Numbered from the stretch's first letter, positions 8,050-15,584 are shown. The stretch is DNA of 33,117 bases from Ga0074130 sp035565355 (GCA_035565355.1 DATMSM010000013.1:1-33117); one strand, 5' to 3'. Translations and numbers: made by a program. Notes: generated from the letters alone by a model not told the origin.

Positions 8050-8790
8050 ATGAACAACGAATCGCACTACAAGATCCTCATCGTCGACGACGATCTGCGT
8101 TTGCGCCAGCAATTGGAGCGCTATCTCAACGACCAGGGCTTTCATGCCCGCGGCGTCGATGGCGCAGCCGGCCTGGACAAGGCGCTGGCGCGCGAGCTCT
8201 ATGACCTGATCGTGCTCGACCTGATGATGCCGGGCGAGGACGGTCTCTCCATCTGTCGTCGCCTGCGCGGCGCCGGCAGCGATCTGGCCATCATCATGCT
8301 GACCGCCAAGGGCGACGACGTCGACCGCATTGTCGGCCTCGAGATCGGCGCGGATGACTATCTGCCCAAGCCCTTCAACCCGCGTGAGCTGATCGCCCGC
8401 ATTCATGCGGTGCTGCGCCGTCGCGCAGTGCCGCCGCCGCCCGGTGCACCCACCGAGGGCGGCATGGTCACCTTCGGTGAAATCACGCTGGACATGGGCA
8501 CGCGCGAACTCAAGCGCGTAAAGGAGAACGGGGAGGAGGAAATCACGCGCCTGACCACGGGTGAATTCGGCCTGCTGCGCGTGCTGGTCGAGCACCCGCG
8601 CCAGCCGATGAGCCGCGACAAGCTGATGGAACTGGCGCGCGGCCGCGAGTACGAAGTGTTCGACCGCGCCATCGACGTGCAGATGTCGCGCCTGCGCAAA
8701 CTGATCGAGGACGACCCGAGCAAGCCGCGCTATCTGCAAACGGTGTGGGGCTTCGGCTACGTCTTCGTGCCGGACGGCAGCAAGCAGTAA
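8050..8790 (+). CDS. ompR: OmpR-family response regulator (OmpR/RisA)
   Basis: A 246-residue response regulator. The receiver domain has the acidic pocket at D13-D15, the phospho-acceptor D57 in LIVLDLMMPGEDG, T85/K87 in MLTAK and K107-P108. After a proline-rich linker (about 127-137), a winged-helix effector domain follows with TRLTTGEFGLLRVLVEHP and the terminal RYLQTVWGFGYVFV. It matches OmpR proper rather than PhoB by the FNPRELIARIHAVLRR junction. The start is ATG at 8050 (MNNESHYKILIVDDD); the frame is open further upstream, but that would add a non-family extension over the repeat region. It is followed after 6 nt by envZ. Confidence 0.95.
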   Translation: MNNESHYKILIVDDDLRLRQQLERYLNDQGFHARGVDGAAGLDKALARELYDLIVLDLMMPGEDGLSICRRLRGAGSDLAIIMLTAKGDDVDRIVGLEIGADDYLPKPFNPRELIARIHAVLRRRAVPPPPGAPTEGGMVTFGEITLDMGTRELKRVKENGEEEITRLTTGEFGLLRVLVEHPRQPMSRDKLMELARGREYEVFDRAIDVQMSRLRKLIEDDPSKPRYLQTVWGFGYVFVPDGSKQ

Positions 8791-8796
8791 GCAGGT

Positions 8797-10104
8797 GTGA
8801 GCTTGCGTTCCCTGCTGCCGCGTACCTTGATGGTACGCACCTTCCTGCTGATCAGCCTGCTCATGCTGCTGTCGCTGCTGGCCTGGTTCGCGATTTTCAC
8901 CAGCCTTGAACGCGAGCCGCGCGCCCACCAAATGGCGCAGACGCTGATCAGCGTCGCCAACCTCACCCGCACCGCGCTGATCTCGGCGCGGCCGGCCGCA
9001 CGCCGCTATTTGCTGCAGGAGCTGTCCGACCGCGAGGGCATCCATATCTATCCCGCCGACGAGCACGACATCGTGCTGCCCAAGCAGATGCCGGACTTCC
9101 TGGTGCAGACGGCGAAACTGGTACGCAAGGAGCTGGGGGAAAACACACGCTTCGCGCTCGAACTGAACGGTGAGTCGGCGCTGTTTGTGAGCTTCCGCAT
9201 CCACGGCGACGAATACTGGGTTGCGCTGCCGCGCGAGCGCATGGAACGCAAGGTCTCGCAGCAATGGCTGGGCTGGATGATCGCCGCCGGGCTGCTCGCC
9301 CTGATCGGCGCCTGGCTCATCATGTTCCGCGTGACGCGCCCGCTCAAGGCGCTGTCGCATGCCGCCAAGGAAATTGCGCGCGGCCGCAATCCGCCGCCGC
9401 TGCGCGAGGAAGGTCCGGACGAAATCGCCACCGTGGCGCAGGCCTTCAACCAGATGAACACTTCACTGGCACGCATGGACAGCGACCGCGCGCTGATTCT
9501 TGCCGGCATCTCGCACGATCTGCGCACGCCGCTGACGCGTCTGCGCATGGGCATAGAGATGAGCGGCAGTGACGAGGCCACCCGCGACGCCATGGTCGCC
9601 GACGTCGAGGAAATCGACCGCACCATCGGCCAGTTCCTCGACTTCGCCAAGGCCGACGACGGCGAGGCCTTCGCCGATACCGACCTGTCCCGCATGCTCA
9701 ACGACATCGTCAGTCATTACGCACGCCTCGGCTACCCGCTGCTCGCCAGCATCCAGGACGACCTCGCCGCCAAGGTGCGCCCCAAAGCCCTGCGCCGCGC
9801 CACCTGCAACCTGATCGACAACGCCCTGCGCTATGCGCCGGACACACCCGTCAGCCTGGAACTGCAGCAACAGGGCCGCAGCCTGGTGATCAGCGTCGCC
9901 GATCGTGGCCCCGGCATTCCGGCAGAAGAGTTCGAACGCCTCAAACTGCCCTTCACCCGCCTCAATGAAGCGCGCAGCAATACTGCCGGCGCTGGCCTCG
10001 GCCTCGCCATCGTCGAGCGCATCATGCGCGGCCATGGCGGCGCTTTCGATCTGCTGCCGCGTGAAGGCGGCGGCCTGCTGGCAAGGCTGACCCTGCCCGC
10101 CTGA
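8797..10104 (+). CDS. envZ: Osmosensor-type histidine kinase (EnvZ/RisS)
   Basis: A 435-residue membrane kinase. Helix TM1 is at about 14-35, then comes a periplasmic domain of about 115 residues and TM2 at about 158-178. A HAMP domain follows, then the H-box GISHDLRTPLTRLR with phospho-acceptor H240, the N-box NLIDNALRYAP (338-348), the G1 box DRGPGIP (369-375) and the G2 box GAGLGLAI. It would phosphorylate and dephosphorylate the OmpR partner encoded just upstream. The start is GTG at 8797, six bases after the ompR stop; a later in-frame ATG at 8830 would clip the cytoplasmic N-tail only. The short spacing marks a two-gene operon. Confidence 0.95.
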   Translation: MSLRSLLPRTLMVRTFLLISLLMLLSLLAWFAIFTSLEREPRAHQMAQTLISVANLTRTALISARPAARRYLLQELSDREGIHIYPADEHDIVLPKQMPDFLVQTAKLVRKELGENTRFALELNGESALFVSFRIHGDEYWVALPRERMERKVSQQWLGWMIAAGLLALIGAWLIMFRVTRPLKALSHAAKEIARGRNPPPLREEGPDEIATVAQAFNQMNTSLARMDSDRALILAGISHDLRTPLTRLRMGIEMSGSDEATRDAMVADVEEIDRTIGQFLDFAKADDGEAFADTDLSRMLNDIVSHYARLGYPLLASIQDDLAAKVRPKALRRATCNLIDNALRYAPDTPVSLELQQQGRSLVISVADRGPGIPAEEFERLKLPFTRLNEARSNTAGAGLGLAIVERIMRGHGGAFDLLPREGGGLLARLTLPA

Positions 10105-10154
10105 TTACGCTGCTTTGCGCTTGGAATAACACCTTAGCCGGAAGTAAACCTTGG

Positions 10155-10184
10155 CTGCAATGAAGCACCCCCTGCAATGAAGCA
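10155..10184 (+). repeat. 13-bp direct repeat with a six-codon leader frame before the glycosyltransferase-like gene
   Basis: CTGCAATGAAGCA occurs at 10155-10167 and again at 10172-10184; the second copy contains the true ATG. The first copy's ATG (10160) opens a six-codon frame, MKHPLQ, whose TGA overlaps the gene's ATG as ATGA. This may be a chance duplication or a leader peptide coupled to the gene. Confidence 0.35.
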
Positions 10185-11283
10185 GCTGTTTGTCGACATT
10201 TCCGCGCACGGCTTCGGCCATCTCGCCCAGACCGCACCGCTCCTGAATGCCCTCGCCGACAGCCGGCCCCTGCAGCTGACCCTGCGCAGCGGCCTGCCGC
10301 GGGCACAACTGGCGCGGCGTATCCACGCGCCCTTCACGCATATCCACAGCGCCAGCGATTTCGGCTTTGCCATGCGCGACGCACTCAATGTAGATATCGC
10401 CGCCAGCGCCGCACGCTACCAGCAGGCCTATGCCGACTGGCCGCAACGCGTCGCCAAGGAGGCTGAACTGCTCGCACAGCTCGCGCCCGATCTCGTGTTC
10501 AGCAATGTGTCGCCGCTGCCGCTGGCGGGCGCAGCTGCAGTGGGTATTCCGGGCGTAGCCATGTGTTCGCTCAACTGGGCGGACCTGTTCGCGCACTACT
10601 ACGCCGACACGGACTGGGGCGCGCCCATCCATGCCGCCATGCAGGCGGCCTATGCCAGCGCACGGATGTTCCTGCGCCTGACACCGGGCATGCCGATGGA
10701 TACGCTGCCAAACGTACATGTCCTGGCGCCCGTCTCCTTCTACACGCAGACGCCGCCAACCGTCACGCGCCGCGAGGCAGCACAGCGTCTAGCGCTGCCG
10801 CAAGACAAGCGCTGGCTGCTGCTCGCGCTTGGCGGCATCGCCCACCGTCTGCCGGTGGAAGACTGGCCCGCACTGCCGGATACGCAACTGCTGGTGCCCG
10901 CCGACTGGAATGTCGCTACGCGGGCCGACATCACGCCCTATCACGACGGCCTGCTGCCCTTCTCCGACCTGCTGCCCGTCGTCGATGTGCTCCTCAGCAA
11001 GCCCGGCTACGGCACCTTCGTCGAGGCCGCCTGCTGCGGTCTGCCGGTGCTCTACCTGCAGCGTCCCGACTGGCCCGAAGCGGATTGCCTTGAGCAGTGG
11101 CTGCACGGCAATGCGCGGGCTGCCGTCATCCCTCCCGCCGCCGGCATCAGCGGCGACCTGGGCTCAAGCCTGAATGCAGTGCTGCGCTTACCCGCACCAC
11201 CACGCCCCGCAGCCGGAGGCAGCGCGGAAGCCTTGCGCCGGATCAACGCCCTGCTAGACGGCGGTGATACGATAAAACCATGA
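10177..11283 (+). CDS. GT-B fold glycosyltransferase-like protein (MurG / L-arabinokinase N-domain type)
   Basis: A 368-residue protein with two Rossmann-like halves. The N-terminus has the glycine-rich DISAHGFGHLAQTAPLLNAL segment, as in MurG-type transferases and the N-terminal domain of L-arabinokinase-like proteins. The C-terminal half has LLLALGGIA and LSKPGYGTFVEAACCGLPVL, the nucleotide-sugar binding region of GT-B enzymes. No membrane segment is seen. Donor and acceptor are unknown, and a non-catalytic role cannot be excluded. Its last codons overlap the truncated haemoglobin gene (ATGA), so the two are translationally coupled. It starts 72 nt after envZ with no terminator between, so it may extend that operon. 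Confidence 0.75.
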   Translation: MKQLFVDISAHGFGHLAQTAPLLNALADSRPLQLTLRSGLPRAQLARRIHAPFTHIHSASDFGFAMRDALNVDIAASAARYQQAYADWPQRVAKEAELLAQLAPDLVFSNVSPLPLAGAAAVGIPGVAMCSLNWADLFAHYYADTDWGAPIHAAMQAAYASARMFLRLTPGMPMDTLPNVHVLAPVSFYTQTPPTVTRREAAQRLALPQDKRWLLLALGGIAHRLPVEDWPALPDTQLLVPADWNVATRADITPYHDGLLPFSDLLPVVDVLLSKPGYGTFVEAACCGLPVLYLQRPDWPEADCLEQWLHGNARAAVIPPAAGISGDLGSSLNAVLRLPAPPRPAAGGSAEALRRINALLDGGDTIKP

Positions 11284-11678
11284 ATACGAACGTGACCCCT
11301 TACGAAGCCCTCGGCGGCGAAGCCGGAATACGCCGCCTGGTCAAGCGCTTCTACGAAATCATGGATGAGCTGCCGGAAGCCTATGGCCTGCGCAAGCTGC
11401 ACCCCGAAGATCTGTCGGGCTCCGAGGAAAAACTCTTCATGTACCTGTCCGGCTATCTCGGCGGGCCGCAGCTCTTCGTCGAGAAGTTCGGTCATCCCAT
11501 GTTGCGCGCCCGTCATATGCCCTTTGCCATCGGCAAGGACGAGGCCGAGCAGTGGATGCTGTGCATGCGCATGGCCATGGAAGAATGCGTAGCCCACGAC
11601 GGCCTGCGCATCAATATGGACAAGGCGCTGACCGACCTCGCGCATCACATGCGCAACAAGGATTACGGCCAAGCCTGA
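11280..11678 (+). CDS. Group II truncated haemoglobin
   Basis: A 132-residue 2-on-2 globin. Group II marks are the proximal histidine H79 in RARHMPF, tryptophan W92 (G8 position) in EQWMLCM, tyrosine Y25 (B10) in KRFYEIMD, and YLSGYLGGPQLF around the CD/E region. Such proteins bind O2, NO or peroxide and are usually linked to oxidative or nitrosative stress, though roles differ. The overlap with the glycosyltransferase-like gene (ATGA at 11280) indicates a shared mRNA. No intrinsic terminator follows before the sigma-54 promoter. Confidence 0.93.
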   Translation: MNTNVTPYEALGGEAGIRRLVKRFYEIMDELPEAYGLRKLHPEDLSGSEEKLFMYLSGYLGGPQLFVEKFGHPMLRARHMPFAIGKDEAEQWMLCMRMAMEECVAHDGLRINMDKALTDLAHHMRNKDYGQA

Positions 11679-11687
11679 CCCAGCGGA

Positions 11688-11704
11688 TGTCGACATTCCT
11701 GACA
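11688..11704. promoter_or_regulatory. Candidate enhancer site (UAS) for the sigma-54 promoter
   Basis: TGTC (11688-11691) and GACA (11701-11704) form an inverted repeat with a 9-nt spacer; an extra GACA at 11692-11695 makes the first arm an 8-bp palindrome. Its centre is about 85 bp before the predicted transcription start, a normal distance for a bacterial enhancer-binding protein. The activator is not encoded here; PrsR-type regulators are the family candidate. Confidence 0.35.
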
Positions 11705-11726
11705 CCGCGGCAAGAAATGTAAAATA

Positions 11727-11739
11727 AATCAATTATTTT
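11727..11739 (+). promoter_or_regulatory. IHF-like site between UAS and promoter
   Basis: AATCAATTATTTT fits the IHF consensus WATCAA-N4-TTR at every fixed position but the last, in an AT-rich tract (11717-11749) that stands out from the GC-rich genes. IHF bending between enhancer and promoter is usual for sigma-54 systems. Confidence 0.4.
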
Positions 11740-11754
11740 CAAATAGTTAAGGTC

Positions 11755-11770
11755 TGGCACTATCCGTGCT
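11755..11770 (+). promoter_or_regulatory. Sigma-54 (-24/-12) promoter of the PEP-CTERM gene
   Basis: TGGCACTATCCGTGCT has the invariant GG (11756-11757) and GC (11768-11769) with exactly 10 nt between, and the TGGCAC -24 block is perfect. The predicted start of transcription is about 11781, leaving a 27-nt leader with an AAGG ribosome site. Confidence 0.8.
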
Positions 11771-11807
11771 AATGGCTAGCTACCTTTCACTTTCACAAGG
11801 TAGAACC

Positions 11808-12593
11808 ATGAAACATGCCAGAGCACTCGGATTGATTTCAGGAATACTGCTGACAGGCCTCTGTGCCGTGCCAGCGTATGCAATCACACTCAACGGCACG
11901 ATTCGCGATTTCTGCGCCCCCAGCATCAGTGGCAGTTGCACGCAACTCAGCGATTTCGAAGGTGCTATCCCCGGGCTTGTCACCGGGATGGTCGGCAACA
12001 CCCTAAATGGCAGCGGCTTGCCGACCTATGTGGGCGGAGGAAGCGGCGCGACCAACGCCGCCAATTTTGCGCGCTGGTACACGGACAGCCCAGGCTACAA
12101 CCAAAGCCAGGCATTCTCGCTTACGCTGACCGAAACGTTTGCGGGATCAGGTGTCTGGAACTACAGCAACCCCTCGTTTTTCCCGATAGATGGCCAACTG
12201 TTTGGCAATCAGGGCCGCAGCCATAACTATCACTTTACGCTGCACCTCGAAGGCACGACCTCGTTCACGGCCGCGGACAGCTTCAATTTCACGGGTGACG
12301 ACGACCTCTGGGTCTTCATTGACGGAAAGCTTGCACTGGACCTGGGCGGCGTGCACGGTGCGCTGAGCCAAACCATCACCGGACAGGACCTGCTCGACAA
12401 CCTCGGTTTGCTTGCAGATACCAACTACACACTGGATATCTTCTTCGCTGAACGCCACACGACGGAGTCGAACTTCAACATCACCACCAGCTTCCGTGTC
12501 ACGCCAGACACCGGTGTCATTCCTGAACCGGCAAGCGCCCTCTTGCTGGGTGGCGCCTTGATTGCTCTAGCAAGACTTCGGCGCCGCTACTGA
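11808..12593 (+). CDS. PEP-CTERM sorted secreted protein with fibro-slime domain
   Basis: A 261-residue exported protein. A signal peptide (about 1-25, ending PAYA) is followed by a mature domain whose core matches the fibro-slime family: YHFTLHLEG (141-149), FTGDDDLWVFIDGKLALDLG (161-180), GVHGALSQ, YTLDIFFAERHTTESNF (207-223). The C-terminus is a PEP-CTERM tail: VIPEP (237-241), a hydrophobic stretch and the basic end RLRRRY. By family knowledge such proteins are processed by an exosortase at PEP and released to the surface or extracellular matrix. I chose ATG at 11808 because AAGG lies 7 nt upstream and the signal peptide starts there; an earlier ATG at 11766 falls inside the promoter. The exosortase locus is not in this window. 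Confidence 0.93.
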   Translation: MKHARALGLISGILLTGLCAVPAYAITLNGTIRDFCAPSISGSCTQLSDFEGAIPGLVTGMVGNTLNGSGLPTYVGGGSGATNAANFARWYTDSPGYNQSQAFSLTLTETFAGSGVWNYSNPSFFPIDGQLFGNQGRSHNYHFTLHLEGTTSFTAADSFNFTGDDDLWVFIDGKLALDLGGVHGALSQTITGQDLLDNLGLLADTNYTLDIFFAERHTTESNFNITTSFRVTPDTGVIPEPASALLLGGALIALARLRRRY

Positions 12594-12607
12594 GCTACTG
12601 CACCTTC

Positions 12608-12640
12608 AAAAAAGCCCTCCACTCGGAGGGCTTTTTGTTT
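12608..12640. terminator. Bidirectional intrinsic terminator
   Basis: AGCCCTCC (12613-12620) pairs with GGAGGGCT (12625-12632) around a 4-nt loop. It is preceded by a run of A and followed by TTTTTGTTT, so it works for both the PEP-CTERM gene and the convergent permease gene. Confidence 0.92.
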
Positions 12641-12647
12641 AAACGGG

Positions 12648-13787
12648 TCAGGGCTCGACCAGATCCGCGCTGGCCTGCCGTTTGCGCAGCGCCCTTGCAT
12701 TGCGGTGGCGGGCCATCAGGCGCGGGTCGTACATGATCGCGCCCACCGTGCCGCCGATGACCATGAAGACGCCCAGCATCGGCAGCACCAGCATCAGGCC
12801 GGGTACGCCAGCTATGGCGCCGCCGACGAAGATCATGACCACCGTCAACAGCGGATGCATGTGCAGACTCTTACCTACGGTCAGCGGCATGTAGACGAAA
12901 TCGTCGAGCAGGCGCACGACAATGAACAGCGCAACCGCAGCATAGGCCATGCCGGGCTGAGAGGGGAAATCGGTGGCCGCGACCATGACCACCAGCACGC
13001 CGCCGGCGATGGAGCCGACATAGGGTATCCAGGCAAACACCGCGCAGATGAAGCCCAGTGCCAGCGGCGCCGGCATGCCCATGAGCCAGAGTCCCGCCGC
13101 CAGCGTCACGGTGTCCAGCACGGTAAGCTTCATCAGCCCCTGAAAATAGGCGCGCGTGGTGCGGTCGACCTCGTTGAGCAGAAACAGGGTCTTCTCGAAG
13201 AAGGCGTTCGGCACTGCGTCGCTGAGGAAATCCTTGAAGCGGCGCCCATCGCGCAGCTGGAAGAATGTGATGAAGGGCACCAGCGCCAGGACCGGCAGCC
13301 AGGTACCGGCGCCCATGACCAGCGCGGCGACCTGATCATCGGCAAAATTCGCGGCCCAGTAATTGAGCTGGGCGGACACCTTGGCGGCGATTTCCGCATC
13401 GGCCAGTACCGGCCAGTAGCTTTCCAGCATGCGCAGGGTGCGGTCCACCAGCTGCAGGCCTGCATGGATGTAGCTTGAGAACAGCGCTTGCCAGTCGATC
13501 ATGTGACTGGCCAACCAGGGAAAGCCGAGCACCATGGCGGTGACGATGCCGGCCACGAGCGAGCCCATGACCAGACTGCTGGCTGCAGCCACGCTCCAGC
13601 CGCGCAGCATCAGCCAGTGCACCGGTGGTGCCAGCAAGTAATAAAGAATCAGGGCGAGCAGGAAGGGCACCACCAGCCACAATATTTTCTGAAACACGAA
13701 GAGGCTGAGACAGGTGGCGGTGATGATCGCCAGCCAGACCAGCGGACTGATCGCATGGCTGCTGCGATCAGCCCCGCGGGCGATCAC
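12648..13787 (-). CDS. AI-2E family transporter (YdiK/PerM-type permease)
   Basis: A 379-residue membrane protein with about 7-8 hydrophobic helices and the AI-2E family layout: an N-terminal pair of helices (ISPLVWLAIITATCLSLFVF, WLVVPFLLALILYYLLAPPV), a central soluble part, and C-terminal helices with LGFICAVFAWIPYVGSIAGG and LLDDFVYMPLTVGKSLHMHP. Known members include the AI-2 exporter TqsA, but most have unproven substrates, so quorum-sensing export should not be assumed. The GTG start at 13787 overlaps the stop of the cyclic-nucleotide-binding gene, so the two are translationally coupled. Confidence 0.9.
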   Translation of the reverse strand: MIARGADRSSHAISPLVWLAIITATCLSLFVFQKILWLVVPFLLALILYYLLAPPVHWLMLRGWSVAAASSLVMGSLVAGIVTAMVLGFPWLASHMIDWQALFSSYIHAGLQLVDRTLRMLESYWPVLADAEIAAKVSAQLNYWAANFADDQVAALVMGAGTWLPVLALVPFITFFQLRDGRRFKDFLSDAVPNAFFEKTLFLLNEVDRTTRAYFQGLMKLTVLDTVTLAAGLWLMGMPAPLALGFICAVFAWIPYVGSIAGGVLVVMVAATDFPSQPGMAYAAVALFIVVRLLDDFVYMPLTVGKSLHMHPLLTVVMIFVGGAIAGVPGLMLVLPMLGVFMVIGGTVGAIMYDPRLMARHRNARALRKRQASADLVEP

Positions 13788-14266
13788 AGCGACTGCTCCA
13801 CGCGGCGGCCGACCACCGATTCGCGCAGGCGCACGCCGACGTGGCGCGCGAGATTGATGCCGATCTTGGAGGCGATCACCACATGAGTGTGGAGCAGATT
13901 GTTGAAGTCGTCGCGGAAGAACACCAGCACCTTGCAGTTGCTGCCAGCGCGGGCCTGGGTGGCGCGCGGCGCATTGGTGAGCAGCGCCAGTTCGCCAAAG
14001 AAACTGCCGGGGCCGAGATCGGCAATCAGATTCTTCTTGGGGTCGCTGTTATGGCAGATGAGCACATGGCCGGACACGATGATGTAGATGGCGTGACCTT
14101 CCTCGCCCTCGTCGAACAGGACTTCATGTTCGAGATATTCGCGCTCATGGAGCAGGTCGGAAACGATGTCCAGCTCCTTGGAGCTGAGATCGCGAAACAG
14201 CGACAGCGCACGCAGGCGCTCGTGGTACGGCTTGGACGCACTGCGCCTGAAGAACGTGAACCTCAC
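13784..14266 (-). CDS. Stand-alone cyclic nucleotide-binding domain protein
   Basis: A 160-residue protein that is almost only a cNMP-binding beta-barrel. The phosphate-binding cassette is FFGELALLTNAPRATQARA (89-107) with G91, E92 and R101, the residues that hold the ribose and phosphate of cAMP or cGMP in CRP-type domains. There is no helix-turn-helix, so it is not a CRP regulator. The start is GTG at 14266 with GGGGAGG just upstream. It overlaps the AI-2E-family gene by 4 nt and lies 40 nt after ispF. A role as ligand-dependent partner of that permease is inferred from the overlap only. Confidence 0.88.
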   Translation of the reverse strand: MRFTFFRRSASKPYHERLRALSLFRDLSSKELDIVSDLLHEREYLEHEVLFDEGEEGHAIYIIVSGHVLICHNSDPKKNLIADLGPGSFFGELALLTNAPRATQARAGSNCKVLVFFRDDFNNLLHTHVVIASKIGINLARHVGVRLRESVVGRRVEQSL

Positions 14267-14306
14267 CCCTGCCTCCCCTTTTGCTTTTCTTCGTTACAGC
14301 GTATCG

Positions 14307-14795
14307 CTAGCCCTTGATCAGCAATGCCGCTGCCTGCGCGGCGATGCCCTCGCCGCGACCCGTGAAACCGAGCTGCTCGGTGGTCTTGCCCTTGATATTC
14401 ACCTGTGCTGCCGCTATGCCCAGATCGGCAGCGATATTCGCCACCATGGCCGGCGCGTGCGGCATGATCTTGGGCGCCTGGCAGATGATGGTTGCGTCGA
14501 TATTGGCGACGCGCCAACCGGCCGCCCTGACGCCCTCCATGGCGCCACGCAGCAGCACGCGGCTGTCGGCGCCCTTCCATTGCTCGTCATTATCCGGAAA
14601 GTGGCGGCCGATGTCGCCCAGTCCGGCGGCACCGAGTACGGCGTCGGTAATCGCATGCAGCAGCACGTCGGCGTCGGAGTGCCCGAGCAGGCCGAGGTGG
14701 TAGGGAATCGTCACGCCGCCCATGATGAGCGGGCGGCCTTCGACCAGTGCATGCACGTCGAAGCCCTGGCCTACGCGGATATCAAGCGAAGACAC
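14307..14795 (-). CDS. ispF: 2-C-methyl-D-erythritol 2,4-cyclodiphosphate synthase
   Basis: A 162-residue MEP-pathway enzyme making MEcPP. Metal ligands are visible as D13 and H15 in GFDVHAL and H47 in LLHAITDA; HSDAD (39-43), DIGRHFPD and the C-terminal FTGRGEGIAAQA are conserved. The length is typical. The start is GTG at 14795 with AAAGGA upstream. It follows ispD by 84 nt on the same strand, the usual ispD-ispF order, with two hairpins in the gap. Confidence 0.97.
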   Translation of the reverse strand: MSSLDIRVGQGFDVHALVEGRPLIMGGVTIPYHLGLLGHSDADVLLHAITDAVLGAAGLGDIGRHFPDNDEQWKGADSRVLLRGAMEGVRAAGWRVANIDATIICQAPKIMPHAPAMVANIAADLGIAAAQVNIKGKTTEQLGFTGRGEGIAAQAAALLIKG

Positions 14796-14823
14796 CGATC
14801 TTGTCCTTTTTGAATTGTGTCTT

Positions 14824-14863
14824 CCCGATCTCGGGGGTTACACAAGGGGGCGGGCCCCCTTGT
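14824..14863. repeat. Two adjacent hairpins between ispD and ispF
   Basis: ACAAGGGGGC (14842-14851) pairs perfectly with GCCCCCTTGT (14854-14863), and CCCGA (14824-14828) with TCGGG (14831-14835). Neither is followed by a T-run on either strand, so this is not a canonical terminator. In the ispD-ispF mRNA it would form a very stable stem, possibly trimming ispF expression or marking a processing site. Confidence 0.6.
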
Positions 14864-14879
14864 TCAACTTTATCGAACG

Positions 14880-15572
14880 TCACGCCGGTCCTGACCGACT
14901 TTGCAGTACCCATTCGGCGATCTGCATGTCGAAGGGATAGGTCACCTTGAGATTGCTGCTCTCGCTCTCAATCAATCGCGGCTGCAGGCCGATGGCCTCG
15001 ACCGCGCTGGCTTCGTCGGTAATCGCGGGCGTCAGCGTGACCAGCGCCTCGCTGAGCACGCCATGGCGGAACATCTGCGGCGTCTGCGCCTGCCACATAT
15101 GCTCGCGCGGCACGGTTTCCACGATGGCGCCGCCGATGCCGCGCTTCAGGGTATCGGCCACCGGCATCGCCAGAATGCCGCCGACATCTTCTTCGGTCAC
15201 GCCGGCGATCAGCTTGTCGACCAGGGTATGGCTCAGACAGGGGCGCGCGGCATCATGCACCATGACCCAGTCCTCGTCGCCCACCTGATCGGCCATGGCG
15301 GCCAGGCCGTTGCGCACGCTTTCGGCACGCGTCGCGCCGCCGCAGCGCAGGATCTTGATGCGACCGGCGAAAGGCAACCAGTTGTAGTTGGTCCAATGTG
15401 CGTCGTCTGCAGCCAGCACGACGAAGACCTTGTCGATCTTCGGATGACTGGCAAGCACCGAGAGTGCATGGGAGATCATCGGCCCGCCCGCGAGAGACAG
15501 GTACTGTTTGGGCAGCGCGCCGCCCATCCGCTCGCCGCTGCCGGCTGCGGGAATCAAGGCAAAGTAGCTCAT
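14880..15572 (-). CDS. ispD: 2-C-methyl-D-erythritol 4-phosphate cytidylyltransferase
   Basis: A 230-residue enzyme that joins CTP to MEP. The nucleotide-binding signature PAAGSGERMGGALPKQYLSL is at residues 8-27, VMVHDAARPCLS gives the second active-site region, and DTLKRG and HMWQAQTPQMF are conserved. The start is ATG at 15572, where the family N-terminus MSYFALIPAAGSG begins; the frame is open further upstream, but that would add a non-homologous stretch. TACAAT lies 6 nt before the ATG and there is no Shine-Dalgarno sequence. It is divergent from pabBC. Confidence 0.96.
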   Translation of the reverse strand: MSYFALIPAAGSGERMGGALPKQYLSLAGGPMISHALSVLASHPKIDKVFVVLAADDAHWTNYNWLPFAGRIKILRCGGATRAESVRNGLAAMADQVGDEDWVMVHDAARPCLSHTLVDKLIAGVTEEDVGGILAMPVADTLKRGIGGAIVETVPREHMWQAQTPQMFRHGVLSEALVTLTPAITDEASAVEAIGLQPRLIESESSNLKVTYPFDMQIAEWVLQSRSGPA

Positions 15573-15578
15573 GGCTCG

Positions 15579-15584
15579 ATTGTA
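15579..15584 (-). promoter_or_regulatory. -10 hexamer of ispD (leaderless arrangement)
   Basis: On the minus strand TACAAT is followed by CGAGCC and the ispD ATG. Transcription starting 7 nt after the hexamer would begin at the A of ATG. The -35 is not convincing. Confidence 0.5.

Noticed and set aside
8020..9360. 446-codon minus-strand frame across ompR-envZ
   Set aside because: Low-complexity His/Gln/Asp-rich product, antisense to two certain genes.
12648..13787. Quorum-sensing AI-2 export by the AI-2E-family permease
   Set aside because: Most family members have no proven link to AI-2 and no luxS is nearby; only the family name is supported.
14842..14863. ispD-ispF hairpin as an intrinsic terminator
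   Set aside because: No T-run on either strand; listed as a structural repeat instead.
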